Positions 9,728 to 21,433 are shown, counted from the first letter of the stretch. The stretch is 64,000 nucleotides of DNA from Phytophthora colocasiae (GCA_018806915.1 JAGKQI010000058.1:434001-498000); one strand, 5' to 3'. Program-made: numbers and translations. The notes: generated from the sequence alone by a model not told the origin.

Positions 9728-11369
9728 TTACCACTTGATGCCCAGTGGGTTAGACTGCTCCATCTTCGGAACCGCGTGATACTGCGTATGTAGTACGCTG
9801 CGCGCTGCTTCAGAGAATGGGATTCCGCCCAAATACTTTTCGTACACGTACTTCACAGCGGGATTGGCAATTGGATCGCGCACCTGCAGCTCTTGAAAGC
9901 GATTCGTGACGTTATCCAGCAGCTCCGATGCCAACAGCGTCGACTTCGGTCTAATCTGACCGCCACCGTTCAGACATCCGCTCGGACATGCCATGATCTC
10001 AACGTAGTGATACGGGCACCGGTTCCGCCGGATCTTCGTCATAATCGACTGAATATTACGGAAACCGTAGGCGATGGCGAACTTCAGCACTTCCTTGCCT
10101 TCGATCACCAGCGAAACTTCACGGAAGTCGGGGTTGCGACCGGCAACATACTCGAGGGGACCATTCACATCCACGCCGAATAGTTCCTTGGCCGCAAAGC
10201 GGAAAATGTGCTCCAGATGGCCACCTGAACTTGCGTTTTCACTGCTGCCCAAGACGCTAGCACTGTCTTCAGAGATGCCGCTCAACATGACCTCCTCTGG
10301 CGTAAGACTCGCTAGCTCAAGCGAAGAAAAATCGACATTCAGCGACTCGATCAGCTCGATGATCTCTGTAGTGGCAAGTACACAGTCAACGTCCTTGGTT
10401 GCGTCCTCCGGGTCCTGGAAATCCTTACGTGAAGCTTCCAGTTTCTTGTCAAAGCATGGCATCACCGCAACATGGTACACTTCACTAGGCTTAACACCGT
10501 GTTCACCACTCACGAAACGCTTGATAATCGAGCCTGCAATCTGTTGCGGAGACTTGGTAGTATCAATGAATGGAATTGCATTTGGCTGCGACTTCTCAGC
10601 GTAGCAGATCCACCCGGGACATGAAGACGCCAGCATCGGCATCGCCTTCAGTGGGTCCTGCAGCGGATTGGCAGCAGTACTGGGCTCCAAGTACTCGATC
10701 TTGGCGGATGAGACGGCCACGGAGGAGGGCGGCCGTGACCACTTAGTCTTCTGCTGGTTGTGATATCTGTGCAGGAACTCTGTACGCGACTCGAGCAGCG
10801 CAAAGTCTCCACTGCACGTCGAGTCTATCATAAGATGCACACCAAGGGTGCGGAACAGCGTCACGAGCTTGCGATGCACTTCGATCACGTGCATTTCGTA
10901 GTGAGCAGCCAGGGATGCGCGCGACTGCGGTGAAAGTGTCACAACTACACGTTTGTATTTCTTGGCTTCCAGCACGTCCAGCATCTCCTTGTAGCTCTGC
11001 TGTGAGATGAGGACAGTCTCGGCCGACGTGACACAACCGCTGCAGGCGAGACAGTCGTCCAGCGAGATGGTAGCCTTCTCCTGCTTGGTGGTGCGGATGA
11101 TATTGGGTTTGACAGGCTGAGGCACTGCAAAGTCTGCGGCCGAGAGTTCCGTCTCGAGTGTGATCTTGGCTAAGCCATTGGGCTGCGCGTCACCAACGGG
11201 CTTGTCCGACGTGAACAACGGGTTCACACAGGCCTGCGACGGCTGGATGTAGTCGTTGAGATCACCGAGGAACACGGACGCCTAGCATACAGAATAAAGA
11301 CACGGTATAAGGTTATGGAAAGGTTCGCAGTGCGAGCTGGAAGAAGCACAAGCTGCGTACAGTACCATT
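9728..11369 (-). CDS. NAR1: Cytosolic Fe-S cluster assembly factor NAR1/CIAO3 (iron-only hydrogenase-like)
   Basis: Predicted as 518 residues. The ATG at 11369 forms an exon of three bases, then an 85-bp intron (11366–11282, GTACTG…CTAG), then MASVFLGDLNDYIQPSQACV. Nar1 passes Fe-S clusters to the CIA targeting complex in the cytosol. Visible ligands are the N-terminal Cys in SQACVNP with CLACSGC, and the H-cluster-like cysteines in SCPGWICYAEK, VMPCFDKK and MACPSGCLNGGGQIRP. The protein ends in tryptophan (GIKW), as many CIA-linked proteins do. It is divergent from the GPCR–INPP4 gene. Without the tiny first exon the only in-frame starter is GTG at 11275, so the spliced start is preferred. 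Confidence 0.9.
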
Positions 11370-12298
11370 GCTCTGCCAATTCAGTAGTGAGTGTTGAACA
11401 GTTTTGGTGGTCACTGATGTCATTCATTCGAGCAGAGGTCACTCATCTGGGTTTGAGATGACGCAAACAATCAACAAAAGCGGTTAACCCTTGTAATTCC
11501 AGAGGTACTGTATTAATACCGGTAGAGCCAAGCCTAGGCAAGTCATGGCGTGCAACATGGATGAAGAGGGAGGTACATGTATTCGTCTCGGATGGCTGCC
11601 ATTAACATCGCTCTACAGTAAATTCAAACCGGTTGGCCATGTTTGGAATGCTATCACCATGCATGCTGTCTTTAGTTGCTGCCTCACTGGGATCCCCTGA
11701 AAACAAAGCGATCCAAACACCACTGTTGCCAACAGTACCACTACACCTGCTACTACCGTAGCAGCCCACTACAATGTACATGTATTCTTGTGGACTTCTT
11801 CACATAGCTGGCAATAGCTGCACATTGGAAGACACCAACTACACAGCGCGCGTGGATACCTCCTGAAAAGGAGAGCATCAATTCTCATCAATGGGATCTC
11901 TTTCCCTGACAAAGTGTACCCATCGCCAGCAAGTCTCACGTGACTGCTGTCGCTGGCTACACCTTCCGTCCAAATGATGGAGCTTTCAGTGACTGCAACC
12001 GACTCGCAAAGGTCTAAATGGTAGATGTAAGTCGCTTCGACAGTCGAAGTGACAGATTTACCGTGAAATCCTAATTTTCGGCACCAGTGCCAGATCGTAT
12101 ACAAATCCCCAGTCATCTCCACTGGCTCTTCGCCCCCATTTGCTGAGGAAAAGGCGAGAGAAACAACCAGGCGGCACCTGGTCTACAGTGCAATAAACCA
12201 CCAACAGTGGAGGACGCCGCGCCTCCACCGTACACAGAGACACAAGCAGCTAGAGATCGAGACACAGGACAAAGCTGGCGGAAGTCAGGAACGCTAAT
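11370..12298. other. Divergent intergenic region with two TACATGTA palindromes
   Basis: Separates NAR1 from the GPCR–INPP4 gene. No convincing gene: small minus-strand frames at 11769–12243 have no recognisable domains. TACATGTA occurs at 11574–11581 and 11777–11784, part of a window-wide excess of this palindrome. Confidence 0.5.
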
Positions 12299-15200
12299 AT
12301 GCCCCCGGGCGCCTCTGCACGACGAGCGGCCCGTGGGCTCCTGTTGCTGGCTGTAGCGGGACTTTCGGGCTCTAATGCGGCCATGAGCGACTTCCCGTCT
12401 ACTCTGGCCTACAAATGCGAGAGCAACAAGTGTCTGTACACGACAGACACATCTGGGACACTGTACACGGACCCCGTGGAGTGCGTGAAGGAGTGCCGCA
12501 CCTCAGACCTGCAGAACGTGGATGAAGGCAGCGACCTCTCGGATGCAGCGAGTATCAAAGTGACATCATCGCTTAACGGCACGTGCTCGAACTGCTCGCT
12601 CGTGGCCACATCCACTTACAACTTCCCGCAGATGCTCGAGACTTTCGACCTTACAGCCGAGTCAGTGGCTGCATCAAGCTGTAATTTCACGTGCGAGATC
12701 ACACTGGACACGCCCACGCTTTGGCTTTTGGAAGGATCAGTTTCGGACTGTTCAGCTGGCACAGAAGACACGGAAGTGGAATGCTCAAGAGACGGCAACG
12801 CTACCGTCATGTCGCTAGATGCGGACGCACTGAGCGTCCTCATATCGGTGCACAACAACTATGAGTTTCTAGTGGATCACGTGACTACCAGACTGGGACC
12901 AGGCACGTTCACAGAGGACACGACGTTGTCCATGAAGTTCGAGGGAACAGGTTGTCTCTCGTCGGCGAGCAGCACACAGCAGGCGTTCCAGTTGGACCTG
13001 ACATCGGACTCGTACGAGCTCATCGGCTCGTTCTCGAGCACGACGATGGAAGCTGACAACCCCACTATTATGAGCACGACGCCCGTGACACTTAGTGTAA
13101 CAAGCGGTGCTGTGCTCAGTGCAGGCGCGTTCTTCTTGCTTCGAGTGGCGAGTGACAAGGAGAATGAATTTGGAAACTTGATTACCAACGTGACGACGGC
13201 GTCAATGGTACTGCCGGACTCGGATAGCTCGGATCCCGTTGCTCTGGAGTTGTTTGTTGGTGTTTCGAACATTTCGTTTACGATCCCAGATTCATTTACA
13301 GGAAGTATTCAGAACGGCGACACGGTGAATATCACGTTCTCCACGTTCCAGAACCCGGCAAACAGCTCTGTTGCTATTGACAAGGTGTATCTCTCTGCTT
13401 ATCAAGGCTTAGCGTCTGCCGTGGACAATTCACCCATCAAGTTCTACACGCTGGATGATGCTAGACGATCGCTCAAAGCTGCTCCGTTGGATATTGTGAC
13501 CGTGGTGGTATATGGCGCGTGCTTCCTGTTCTCGCTTGTGATCATCCGATGGCATGGGTTACCGTTGACGGTTAACACGCTTTGGACTGATTTAGTGGCA
13601 ATTACAGCGCTGTTTTCTTTCGCTGCGGCCACTGGCGGGTACTTGGTGTGGGTTATTCAACCATCGAAGGCATACGTTCATTGGTATACGGCACAGTACT
13701 TTTTCAACACTGCGATGATTGTGTCGCTGTGCTTCCACTGGGCAACGGTTCTGTCGTTCAAGTGCTTCAAAAAGCTCAGTTTTACATCACCTGTCGTGTT
13801 GGCGTACGTTTTGCTCAATGCGTGCGTGCTGGCGTTCATTATTGTGGTCTCAATGATGGCCGAAAACAAACTGGAATGTGTTTACGACGTGAAGTCGACG
13901 TCATGTTCATCTGAAGAGGAATGTGCTCTGTCAATTGCGGCTGAAGGTAAAATTATTCGATCTGCCATCGAGGAGTGTGACATGGAGGCATTTTATCTGG
14001 CCTTTGGCACGGGATTCATCGTCTACACGCTGATGTTGATGGTTCTTGGCTGCATGGTTATGAGCCGCGGACGAACGCTCATGCTAAATGAAGACCCGTC
14101 CGACGCTCGGATCCGCAAGTCGCTTACGATTTTTTACGCGATCATCGCTACTACGTGTGTTCTTTACGTGTCGGCCCAAGTTATTTACATCGCGCAGTAT
14201 GTTTCTCACAAGGGCGAGGATAACCAACTTTCTGACGTGGTGTGGTACATTTTCGTTGTGTGGCTACCACACAGTCTCCCGCCGCTACTGCTGCTCTTTT
14301 TACAATGGAATCCAAGCACAGAAAACTTCCGTCAGGATGAAGCACCTTCGGTTGATCAGTCATCAAAGGAAGATGTTTTCAACTACACTCCGCGATCCTC
14401 TGGGTCATCAAGTCACATGCCGTACTCGAAATTACTGCGCGATCGATTGAGCATGGGCGATTCGATGCTGAACAACGATGAGCCTGGAAGTCGATTGCGT
14501 ATTATTGTGCGGCTAAAACTACCAGCGTCTTTTGACCGTGCGTGTTTTGTGTCGCTGGACTTCTACTCCTCGAAGGAAACGATTACATCCAGTAACTCGC
14601 TTCATAGTATCTCGAACGCAGCGGCATGGAAATGTGTCGGCACTACGGAGCCGGTCGGAGTGGCGGGTGAGACAGAGTCGGTATTAACGACGGGATCTAC
14701 ACACGCCATTTTCCCTTTCGTTGCTGTGCTTGAGGTGCCAGTAGTTGGACCAGCTTCCAACACGTTGCTGCGCTTTATGGTTCATGCCAGTACGCTGGGA
14801 AAGCGCGATAATTCCTCACATTATCTAGACCGTTCAAGCTCCAGTTCGCGTAGTCAAGACACTTCGTCTAACCCTCAGCTGTCGTTCCAGATGACCATGT
14901 TCCACCCCGTGATGGAATTTGTTACTTCGTCTCAGGCTGTCTTGGACGCCGCGGCAAGTGGCCACTCGCTGAACATCCACCCATCGGACGATCATACGTG
15001 TGCCATTTTGGAAGAGTTCCCGTCATTGCAGAGTGAAATCAACAGCATTTTGATGGGTAACGCCAAGAACGCGGAGCTGAGTGTACAGACGGTTATGATG
15101 CCCGGCGACATTTCCAACCGTGACGAAACGTCTTCTCACAAGAACATCGGAAACATCATCCGTTTCTTCCAGTATGACACTGAAGATGGTGGCGGTGGTC

Positions 15201-16948
15201 TCGTGGTTGAGGATCTGCAGGAAAGTGTTTACTCGAACGCTATCCCTCGGCAACTGATTGAATTGATTGCCGCAGAACGCCAGGAACAGGCTGATCGTGC
15301 TCGTGAGGATCTTCATAACTTTTTGAACCAAAAGAAGGGCAAGCAGAACATGGGTTTCTACGGTACTCTGATCGGTCAGATTCAGGATGATACCGACTCA
15401 TCCCTGGCTCGCGAATGGCTGGAGGACCGCGTTCGAAGACGCAAAGAGTACGTGGCTATGCTGCGCAGGAACATTCAGTACCTCGTGAACCGTGACAAGC
15501 ACAAGAACTACTTCAAGGCTAGTGTGGAGAAGAAATCGTCCGACTTGCGCTTCGTGCCTATCAACATGCACATCCAAGACCTGCTTATTGGACCCACAAA
15601 CGCCTTCATCAACGACGAGCGGAGACGGTCCTCGAAGGAGGTCTCTGCCTACGATTTCACAACAGTTGGCGCACCTTCAGCCCACGTTTACAAATTTAAC
15701 AAGGGCGGTATTCTCTCGTACCAAAACCGACGTAAGAAAATGGAGGCTAAGATCGCAGAAGCTGATCTTGACCTATCCAAATGGCCCGAAGAAATTCGTG
15801 AGTACGACGACCTCAAGTGGGATCTGCAGCTGCGAATGGATTGCGCGTTTGCTCAGGCATTGGCGGCGCTTACATGTAGTTTCGTTCGCAAGGTGGAGGT
15901 TGCCATTCAGAATCCAGATGCCATCCGAGGTGAGGACATGCTCCGTCAATTTTCCAGCTTGGGCTTTCTCTTCCAGGTGGAGTCTTTACTGTCTACTCAC
16001 GGCAAGGAAATTGGAATGCTGGAGGATATGGCTGGATCGGTAGAACACTTGAGTTGCGTCGCGTTTGTTATCCAGGATGTTCGTGACAAGCCCATGAACC
16101 GGTTCTCGTTCCGTATGTCCCGACGCAAGGACGTCGCTGACGAAGCGGGTGTGGTAAAGGTTACGGTATCGAACAAGACAGGCGCTAAGCGGTCTCACAT
16201 CAAGTACATCGTGACAGTTCAAGTCGCTACAAGCGAAGTGGAGCTGCCGGAGCGCTTGGCCGCTGGCGGTGAGATCCACGTCACTCCTGTCTTGTTCTCT
16301 CAGGGTATCAACGAAATGCAGACCATTGCGAATAACACGGAGCGGGCGAAGACAGAGCTGCAGGATATCATCAACTTCCGCAGTTTGAAGCCTCTCAAGG
16401 CATTCTGTGAGAAGTACCGTCGTCTTGTGGTGGCCATGCCGACGAACGGTTTGAGCGGCTTGTCATCGTCTAGTCGTGGACGTGCAGGCTCGAATCGTTA
16501 CAAGGCAATGTCGACAGACTCGACACTTACGTCCCCGCTGCATCTCACGCAGGACGAGGTAACGCAGGAGCTGCGTGCTCTCGAAACATCCATTAACGAA
16601 GCAGCGCAGAGTCTGGTGAAGACGAAGCGGACGGAGATTTTGAAACGCTCGTCGGATTTGTGTCGTGAGCTTGGTGGAGGACGCGTCACGGTTTGTAAGA
16701 GCGCAAAGGATCGCACTGCCATGTCGGTGACGTTGGAGCAGGTGCGGATCCTGCAGCGCCATCACGACCTACCCGCACATCGCGTGCCAGCCACAGTCTC
16801 CGTCATGCGGAGTCACGGTGTGCGTATCGAGAATGCGCTCAAGAACACGGGCAAGCGCCAATTCGCCTTCAACAAGCTGCAGCGGTCGCTCCTACCGGAG
16901 GATTACCGCTGTCCTGACCAGGTTGGAGGCACCGGCAACGTCAGTTAG
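12299..16948 (+). CDS. GPCR–INPP4 bigram: 7TM receptor fused to an inositol-polyphosphate 4-phosphatase
   Basis: Intron-free frame of 1,549 codons. Residues 1–28 look like a signal peptide (RAARGLLLLAVAGLSGSNAA). Residues about 30–390 form a Cys- and Thr-rich ectodomain with several NxS/T sites. Seven hydrophobic segments follow at about 397–420, 427–452, 462–486, 498–520, 562–586, 606–630 and 644–668. The long cytosolic part ends in an INPP4-type phosphatase with the CX5R signature CKSAKDRT (Cys1466, Arg1472). INPP4 enzymes remove the 4-phosphate from PtdIns(3,4)P2. Fusion to a 7TM domain belongs to the GPCR-bigram class of oomycetes. It suggests a receptor that controls phosphoinositides directly; ligand and G-protein coupling are unknown. 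Confidence 0.9.
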   Translation: MPPGASARRAARGLLLLAVAGLSGSNAAMSDFPSTLAYKCESNKCLYTTDTSGTLYTDPVECVKECRTSDLQNVDEGSDLSDAASIKVTSSLNGTCSNCSLVATSTYNFPQMLETFDLTAESVAASSCNFTCEITLDTPTLWLLEGSVSDCSAGTEDTEVECSRDGNATVMSLDADALSVLISVHNNYEFLVDHVTTRLGPGTFTEDTTLSMKFEGTGCLSSASSTQQAFQLDLTSDSYELIGSFSSTTMEADNPTIMSTTPVTLSVTSGAVLSAGAFFLLRVASDKENEFGNLITNVTTASMVLPDSDSSDPVALELFVGVSNISFTIPDSFTGSIQNGDTVNITFSTFQNPANSSVAIDKVYLSAYQGLASAVDNSPIKFYTLDDARRSLKAAPLDIVTVVVYGACFLFSLVIIRWHGLPLTVNTLWTDLVAITALFSFAAATGGYLVWVIQPSKAYVHWYTAQYFFNTAMIVSLCFHWATVLSFKCFKKLSFTSPVVLAYVLLNACVLAFIIVVSMMAENKLECVYDVKSTSCSSEEECALSIAAEGKIIRSAIEECDMEAFYLAFGTGFIVYTLMLMVLGCMVMSRGRTLMLNEDPSDARIRKSLTIFYAIIATTCVLYVSAQVIYIAQYVSHKGEDNQLSDVVWYIFVVWLPHSLPPLLLLFLQWNPSTENFRQDEAPSVDQSSKEDVFNYTPRSSGSSSHMPYSKLLRDRLSMGDSMLNNDEPGSRLRIIVRLKLPASFDRACFVSLDFYSSKETITSSNSLHSISNAAAWKCVGTTEPVGVAGETESVLTTGSTHAIFPFVAVLEVPVVGPASNTLLRFMVHASTLGKRDNSSHYLDRSSSSSRSQDTSSNPQLSFQMTMFHPVMEFVTSSQAVLDAAASGHSLNIHPSDDHTCAILEEFPSLQSEINSILMGNAKNAELSVQTVMMPGDISNRDETSSHKNIGNIIRFFQYDTEDGGGGLVVEDLQESVYSNAIPRQLIELIAAERQEQADRAREDLHNFLNQKKGKQNMGFYGTLIGQIQDDTDSSLAREWLEDRVRRRKEYVAMLRRNIQYLVNRDKHKNYFKASVEKKSSDLRFVPINMHIQDLLIGPTNAFINDERRRSSKEVSAYDFTTVGAPSAHVYKFNKGGILSYQNRRKKMEAKIAEADLDLSKWPEEIREYDDLKWDLQLRMDCAFAQALAALTCSFVRKVEVAIQNPDAIRGEDMLRQFSSLGFLFQVESLLSTHGKEIGMLEDMAGSVEHLSCVAFVIQDVRDKPMNRFSFRMSRRKDVADEAGVVKVTVSNKTGAKRSHIKYIVTVQVATSEVELPERLAAGGEIHVTPVLFSQGINEMQTIANNTERAKTELQDIINFRSLKPLKAFCEKYRRLVVAMPTNGLSGLSSSSRGRAGSNRYKAMSTDSTLTSPLHLTQDEVTQELRALETSINEAAQSLVKTKRTEILKRSSDLCRELGGGRVTVCKSAKDRTAMSVTLEQVRILQRHHDLPAHRVPATVSVMRSHGVRIENALKNTGKRQFAFNKLQRSLLPEDYRCPDQVGGTGNVS

Positions 16949-17018
16949 AGCGTGCGTGCATGAAGAGAGAAGGTAAAATCCGCGAGGGTATACAGATAAT
17001 AGTAATTTTGTGTTTCCA

Positions 17019-19462
17019 TTACAGATCGTTGAATTGCATCTGTGTGACGTATGCGAGAGATTGACTGGGGTTGAGAACGGCTTCTCCATTGGTTTCCTTG
17101 GCTACTGCAGTGGCTTTGGCGAAAAAGAGTTCGGCTCCATGGCGAGTTGGAGACGTTGCAAGGCGAGCGTCGGCTTCAAGTTGGTTTCGCTTCCGTAGTT
17201 TGGCCATCATCTCCTCGTCTGAAATCCCCTTCTCCGCTGCCACCTTCTGCTTCTCGGCCAACTGAACCAGAATACTGTGAGTTCCAAGCTGAAAGCAAAA
17301 CAACTTACTTCTACTAGTATCAAATACGGTTCGTACCTCTTTCTTGCGCATCACTTCGGCGAAGTGTCGAGAGCTGCTCATTTTCAGGATATCTCGAGAC
17401 GGAACGAGCACGTTCATGCGTTCGTCGACGTCAGATCCTGCTGCAGAAGTTTCGGAACATGGGGAATCGGGCTCCTCGTCATTTTCTGCAATTGTAATAC
17501 CGACTCGAGCGGCCATCGTTGCTGCAGAAGGCAAATGGCGTGTCGAAGGTCGGACCCGAATGTTGTTTTCGTGAAGACGAGGATCGTTGTTGGTAGTTGG
17601 AGACCATAATGTATGGCCATCTTCCAGCAATTCGAGATGCGCGTTGTTCCCTCCGTCTTCAGGGTTCCCTTGCGAGTTATCAGCCCCGCCATTGCCGTCG
17701 GCACCTGAACCATCGTATCCACCAAAGCTGTTAACTGAAGAACTGGACTGTCCTACGATCTCTAGGATCTTAGTGAGCTTGATCTCAGCCATAACGAGAT
17801 ATCCTGCGTGCTCTCCACCTGACATCAACGATAGCATGGAACTCGTCGGAGTCATGCCAGATCCAGTGTTTCCGGTCGAATTGGAAGTGTTTGAAACTCC
17901 GCAAATGTCTCCCGTTCCAGTCTCCAATACATCGTCAAAAGCCTGGAGCCGTCGCGCTAACCCAAATGATCCCTGCCGAACAGCAGACATTACTCCATCC
18001 AGACGCTCGTAGGCGGATTTATTGACCTTGAGCGATGCCTTAGCCTGTTGAATCTCACTCTCTAACGTGTTGTAGACTTCGCGGTTCAATTCAATGCCTC
18101 CGATACCCGAAGCCTTAAGTTCGTTGAGTTCCTGAAGTGCTTGTTCTTTTTGCTGGCGTACAGACACAAGACGCTCCTCAGCCTGTGTCTTCTCGGTGTC
18201 TAGCGATAAACTGGTGGTAGCTTGGGCACCGATTTTCTCCACTACTTCACGCAAATTTGTAGCTCCCATCGCTAGCTTGAGCTCGGCTAAAACAGCTTCA
18301 AAGTCGGCATTTTTCTGTGATTTTACTAGATTGGCAGCATGCAGAGCCTCATTAGCTCGTTCGCGGTTCTCAATGCTTTTTACCAGTCGAGCTTCTTCCT
18401 CGGCGGACAGATCTCCACGCATTTCAGCCACCATCTCGGCGCGCTCTTGAGCTCGCTGTAATCTCCAAGACTCCATCTTTTGTGAGTTCCGAGCTCGGAC
18501 TTCGTGATCTCCGAGCTCGCGAGCTCTCGCCTTCCTCTCCACTTGCAACTGCAGTTGAACATCTTGTAAGAACTGAACTGCTCGGCTTTTCCCCACTTCG
18601 AGTTGTCTACAGAGCGTCTTCACCTCTTCAACTTCGCGTTCGCTACTATCCACTGCCGAGGACATTCCACTGAGTTGCGAATCCACACGAAGTTGAGTAG
18701 TTTGCAATCGTCTGATCATGTGTTCGAGTTGCCGTCGTAGATGCATTTGCTCCTCCATACTGGACGTACATTGAGCAATGTGTTGTTTGATCTGGATATT
18801 TTTCCTGGACACAGGCGTATCCTGCTTTTGTATCCGACTAAGTGCTTCATTTTCGAGTTGTAATACCCGTAATTCGTCCTGGACACGTACACATTATTTA
18901 GCATCTAGTAAAACAGAGACTCACATCTAACTACGTACTAACAGTCCGTGAAGATCGCGCTGCTTTCGATCTGCCATGAGTTTGAGTTCATTGAATTTCC
19001 GGGCGTTCAAATGAACTCCATCTTCCAAACTCTCAATGTCACGTTGACTAGAGTCAGTCTCTGGGGCTGAACTGTTTCCTTCGTAGGTGGACTTACTCGA
19101 ACTGGATAAGCCGCTCTCACGACCAGGCAGTACAATAGGCGAACTCGTCTTGCGCACAGCCTCCATGAGTTCGCGTTTGTGAGTGATTTTCTTTAGTTTT
19201 TGATTCATGAGGCCACTTTTACTAGCATTCGTATTGGTACCACCGTTGTTACTGGAAAACATCTCATAGGCTCCTTGAGCAGACGAATCTGCCAGCGGCA
19301 GCAGCCTCATTCTCCCAGTTAATCCATTTCGCTTCTTTGGTTGTTTGTCAGTGCTCTTCAAGGGCGTATTCTGGATAGAAAGCATCATTAGTACGTATGA
19401 GCTTGTTAGTATGGGTAGAGTTACAGTGTTACCCCTGAAATGTCTGTAAATTCGCTGGTCAT
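17019..19462 (-). CDS. Coiled-coil protein, outer dynein arm docking complex-like (ODAD1/ODAD3 type)
   Basis: Predicted exons are 19462–19433 (MTSEFTDISG), 19370–18939 and 18878–17019, joined by introns of 62 and 60 bp; total 773 residues. The middle is heptad-rich coiled coil (NIQIKQHIAQCTSSMEEQMH through EELRV-type repeats). A stretch around 18010–17760 (SAYERLDGVMSAVRQGSFGL with ARRLQAFDDV, then a helix with EIKLTKILEIV) resembles the region of ODAD1/ODAD3 docking proteins that anchor axonemal dynein. Such a role would fit flagellated zoospores. A 48-base stretch at about 17283–17330 has GT…AG ends, keeps the frame and may be a retained mini-intron. It ends 70 bp from the convergent GPCR gene. 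The coiled coil is certain; the family is inference. Confidence 0.5.
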
Positions 19463-19634
19463 GTCCGAGAGCTCTGCGTTTATGCTTCGCGTAGATGCAG
19501 TCGGCAGAGCTAGCGTTCCATTCTCAAGCCCAAATGGGCAATTGAAACGACCAACACAAAAAATAACTCGCTTGGATAGTGAAAATTATGCAGACCTTGT
19601 TTAACGCTCTTCAGTTCTACCCAGGATTGATATA

Positions 19635-21433
19635 ATGACGGACTCTCCTACCAAGAAGAAAAGCATGCCATCGCCCATACAGAAAATGGAGAAAGATGCA
19701 GCAAATAACATTTGGACGATTTGGTATGCCGCTCAATACGGAAAGCTCGAGCGTGTACGCTCTCTTTTGGACCGCAACGCAGTATCCTCTGTCGATGTCC
19801 AGGAATTTGTACGTTGTGGTGGCCTGCAATTCAGAAGAAAATATAAGAATTTAATGACTACCGTTTTTTTCCAGCGTACACGATGGAGCCCACTGCATTT
19901 TGCATGCCGATATGGACACAGCTCACTTGTAGCGTTTCTTGTTGCGCGAAATGCAAATGTAGATTTACAAGACTGGGTAAGTTTTTCAAGAAGAGCCTTA
20001 TAACATCAACACTCACTGAGAAATATGTAGCAAGGAAATACTCCTCTACATATGGCTGCTGGATGGGGAGATCTGGAGTGCATCACGTTGGTACTGGAAG
20101 GAGGTGCTGATGTTCGGCAGAAGAATGACACCGACCAAACGCCCCTGGATGTAGCTATCTCTTTAGCACGTAAAGATCATATACGTCTGCTGAAAGACTG
20201 GAAACCGCTGGGTCTCAGTGCTGAAGGTTTGGACACTTAAAGTCCATTAGCAGTTGAAAAAAAAAAAACTAACTATGCTGCAATTGAAACAGAGTTAGCA
20301 GCATTTCGACAGCAACTTACCGATAACAATATCGAGCTGAAGAAATTTGAGCGCGCTCTTGTGGATGAACCAAATTCTGACATCAGATTGGAACTCCAAG
20401 CGCTGCACTTTAAACGACAATGTTTCGGAGAAAGCCACCCTGGTTTGTTGGGTACATACAGCAAGCTCGTAAATCTATACAGGTGTGCAAACTTCTCTAA
20501 AGAGTCTTAGAAATCAACGAGTTGATCTTACATATTGTTGTGACGGCTAGGGACAATGGAAAATTAGCGGATGCTTTCTCTATGGCTGATCTTGGACTCA
20601 CATTGTGCGAAGCTACACACAGTCGGCGACATTTAAACACTGCTCGATGGGTCAGCACACTCGGCGAGCTGCTTCTTCTGCGCGAAAACTTTGACCAAGC
20701 TATTCACTGCTTTGTGGAGGCACTCAACACGTTTACCAGGTATTTAACGTAAATATTAGGCGTATTTTGTTTGAGAGCTCCACTGATCTGTTTCTGCTGT
20801 AAAGTTTGAGTGGAGAAGCAGACCTAGAGACAACGATTGCACTGGAAAACCTGGCGATTGTGTGTGAACAGGCAGGAATGCTTAAACTCGCAGAAACGCA
20901 CTTGAAGACTCTGCTTCGTCTTCTGATGGAGCGGTACGGAGGAGGTTACAACGCGAAATTGTTTCATGTTAATATGCGCCTTGCTTCCGTGCTCATGATA
21001 CAGGTACGTTTATCGTAGATGACTACGATCCGTTTACTATTGAGATGATGCACCTATAGAAACGAGTGCACGAAGCTCGAGAGCTCTTCGTACAGTGTTT
21101 AACACACGCTGATAACTTATTCGGAGCCACGGACGACCAAACAATGACATGTACCGACGCTCTGGGCAAATGCTGCTTCTTGCTAGGAGAGTTCGAGGTG
21201 CGTAGCTGCTACAAATTCTACAAGATAATGGCATTTACCGACATGTGTCAATGTAGGAATCGGAAAAGTACTTCAAGCGTTCACTAGCGGTGATAACGCG
21301 TCTACCAACTATAAATTCCTCCAACGACCGGTTTCGACGCACTCAAAGCAACTTAGCTATGGTAGCAGTAGCTGCTAAGTCCCGTCGTGCAGTGCTAGCT
21401 CAACTTGCCTGTCTCGGGTATCCTTCAAGTTGA
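19635..21433 (+). CDS. Ankyrin-repeat plus TPR (kinesin-light-chain-like) protein
   Basis: Eight predicted exons: 19635–19808, 19875–19976, 20031–20226, 20293–20482, 20551–20739, 20805–21003, 21060–21197 and 21257–21433; total 454 residues and frame-consistent. The N-terminal half has ankyrin repeats: WTIWYAAQYGKLERVRSLLD, then RWSPLHFACRYGHSSLVAFL and NTPLHMAAGWGDLECITLVL. After a short charged helix come TPR-type helices resembling kinesin light chain (CFGESHPGLLGTYSKLVNLY, LALENLAIV-like, ARELFVQCLTHADNLFG). The fourth intron join uses a weak GTTTGG donor but has a good CTAAC branch site. Both repeat types bind proteins; a scaffold role is likely, partners unknown. It is divergent from the ODAD-like gene. 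Confidence 0.75.

Noticed and set aside
20227..20292. Frameshift at a 12-A run breaking the ankyrin/TPR gene
   Set aside because: A 66-bp intron with a CTAAC branch site and CAG acceptor removes the stop and the A-run, and the full model is then a multiple of three.
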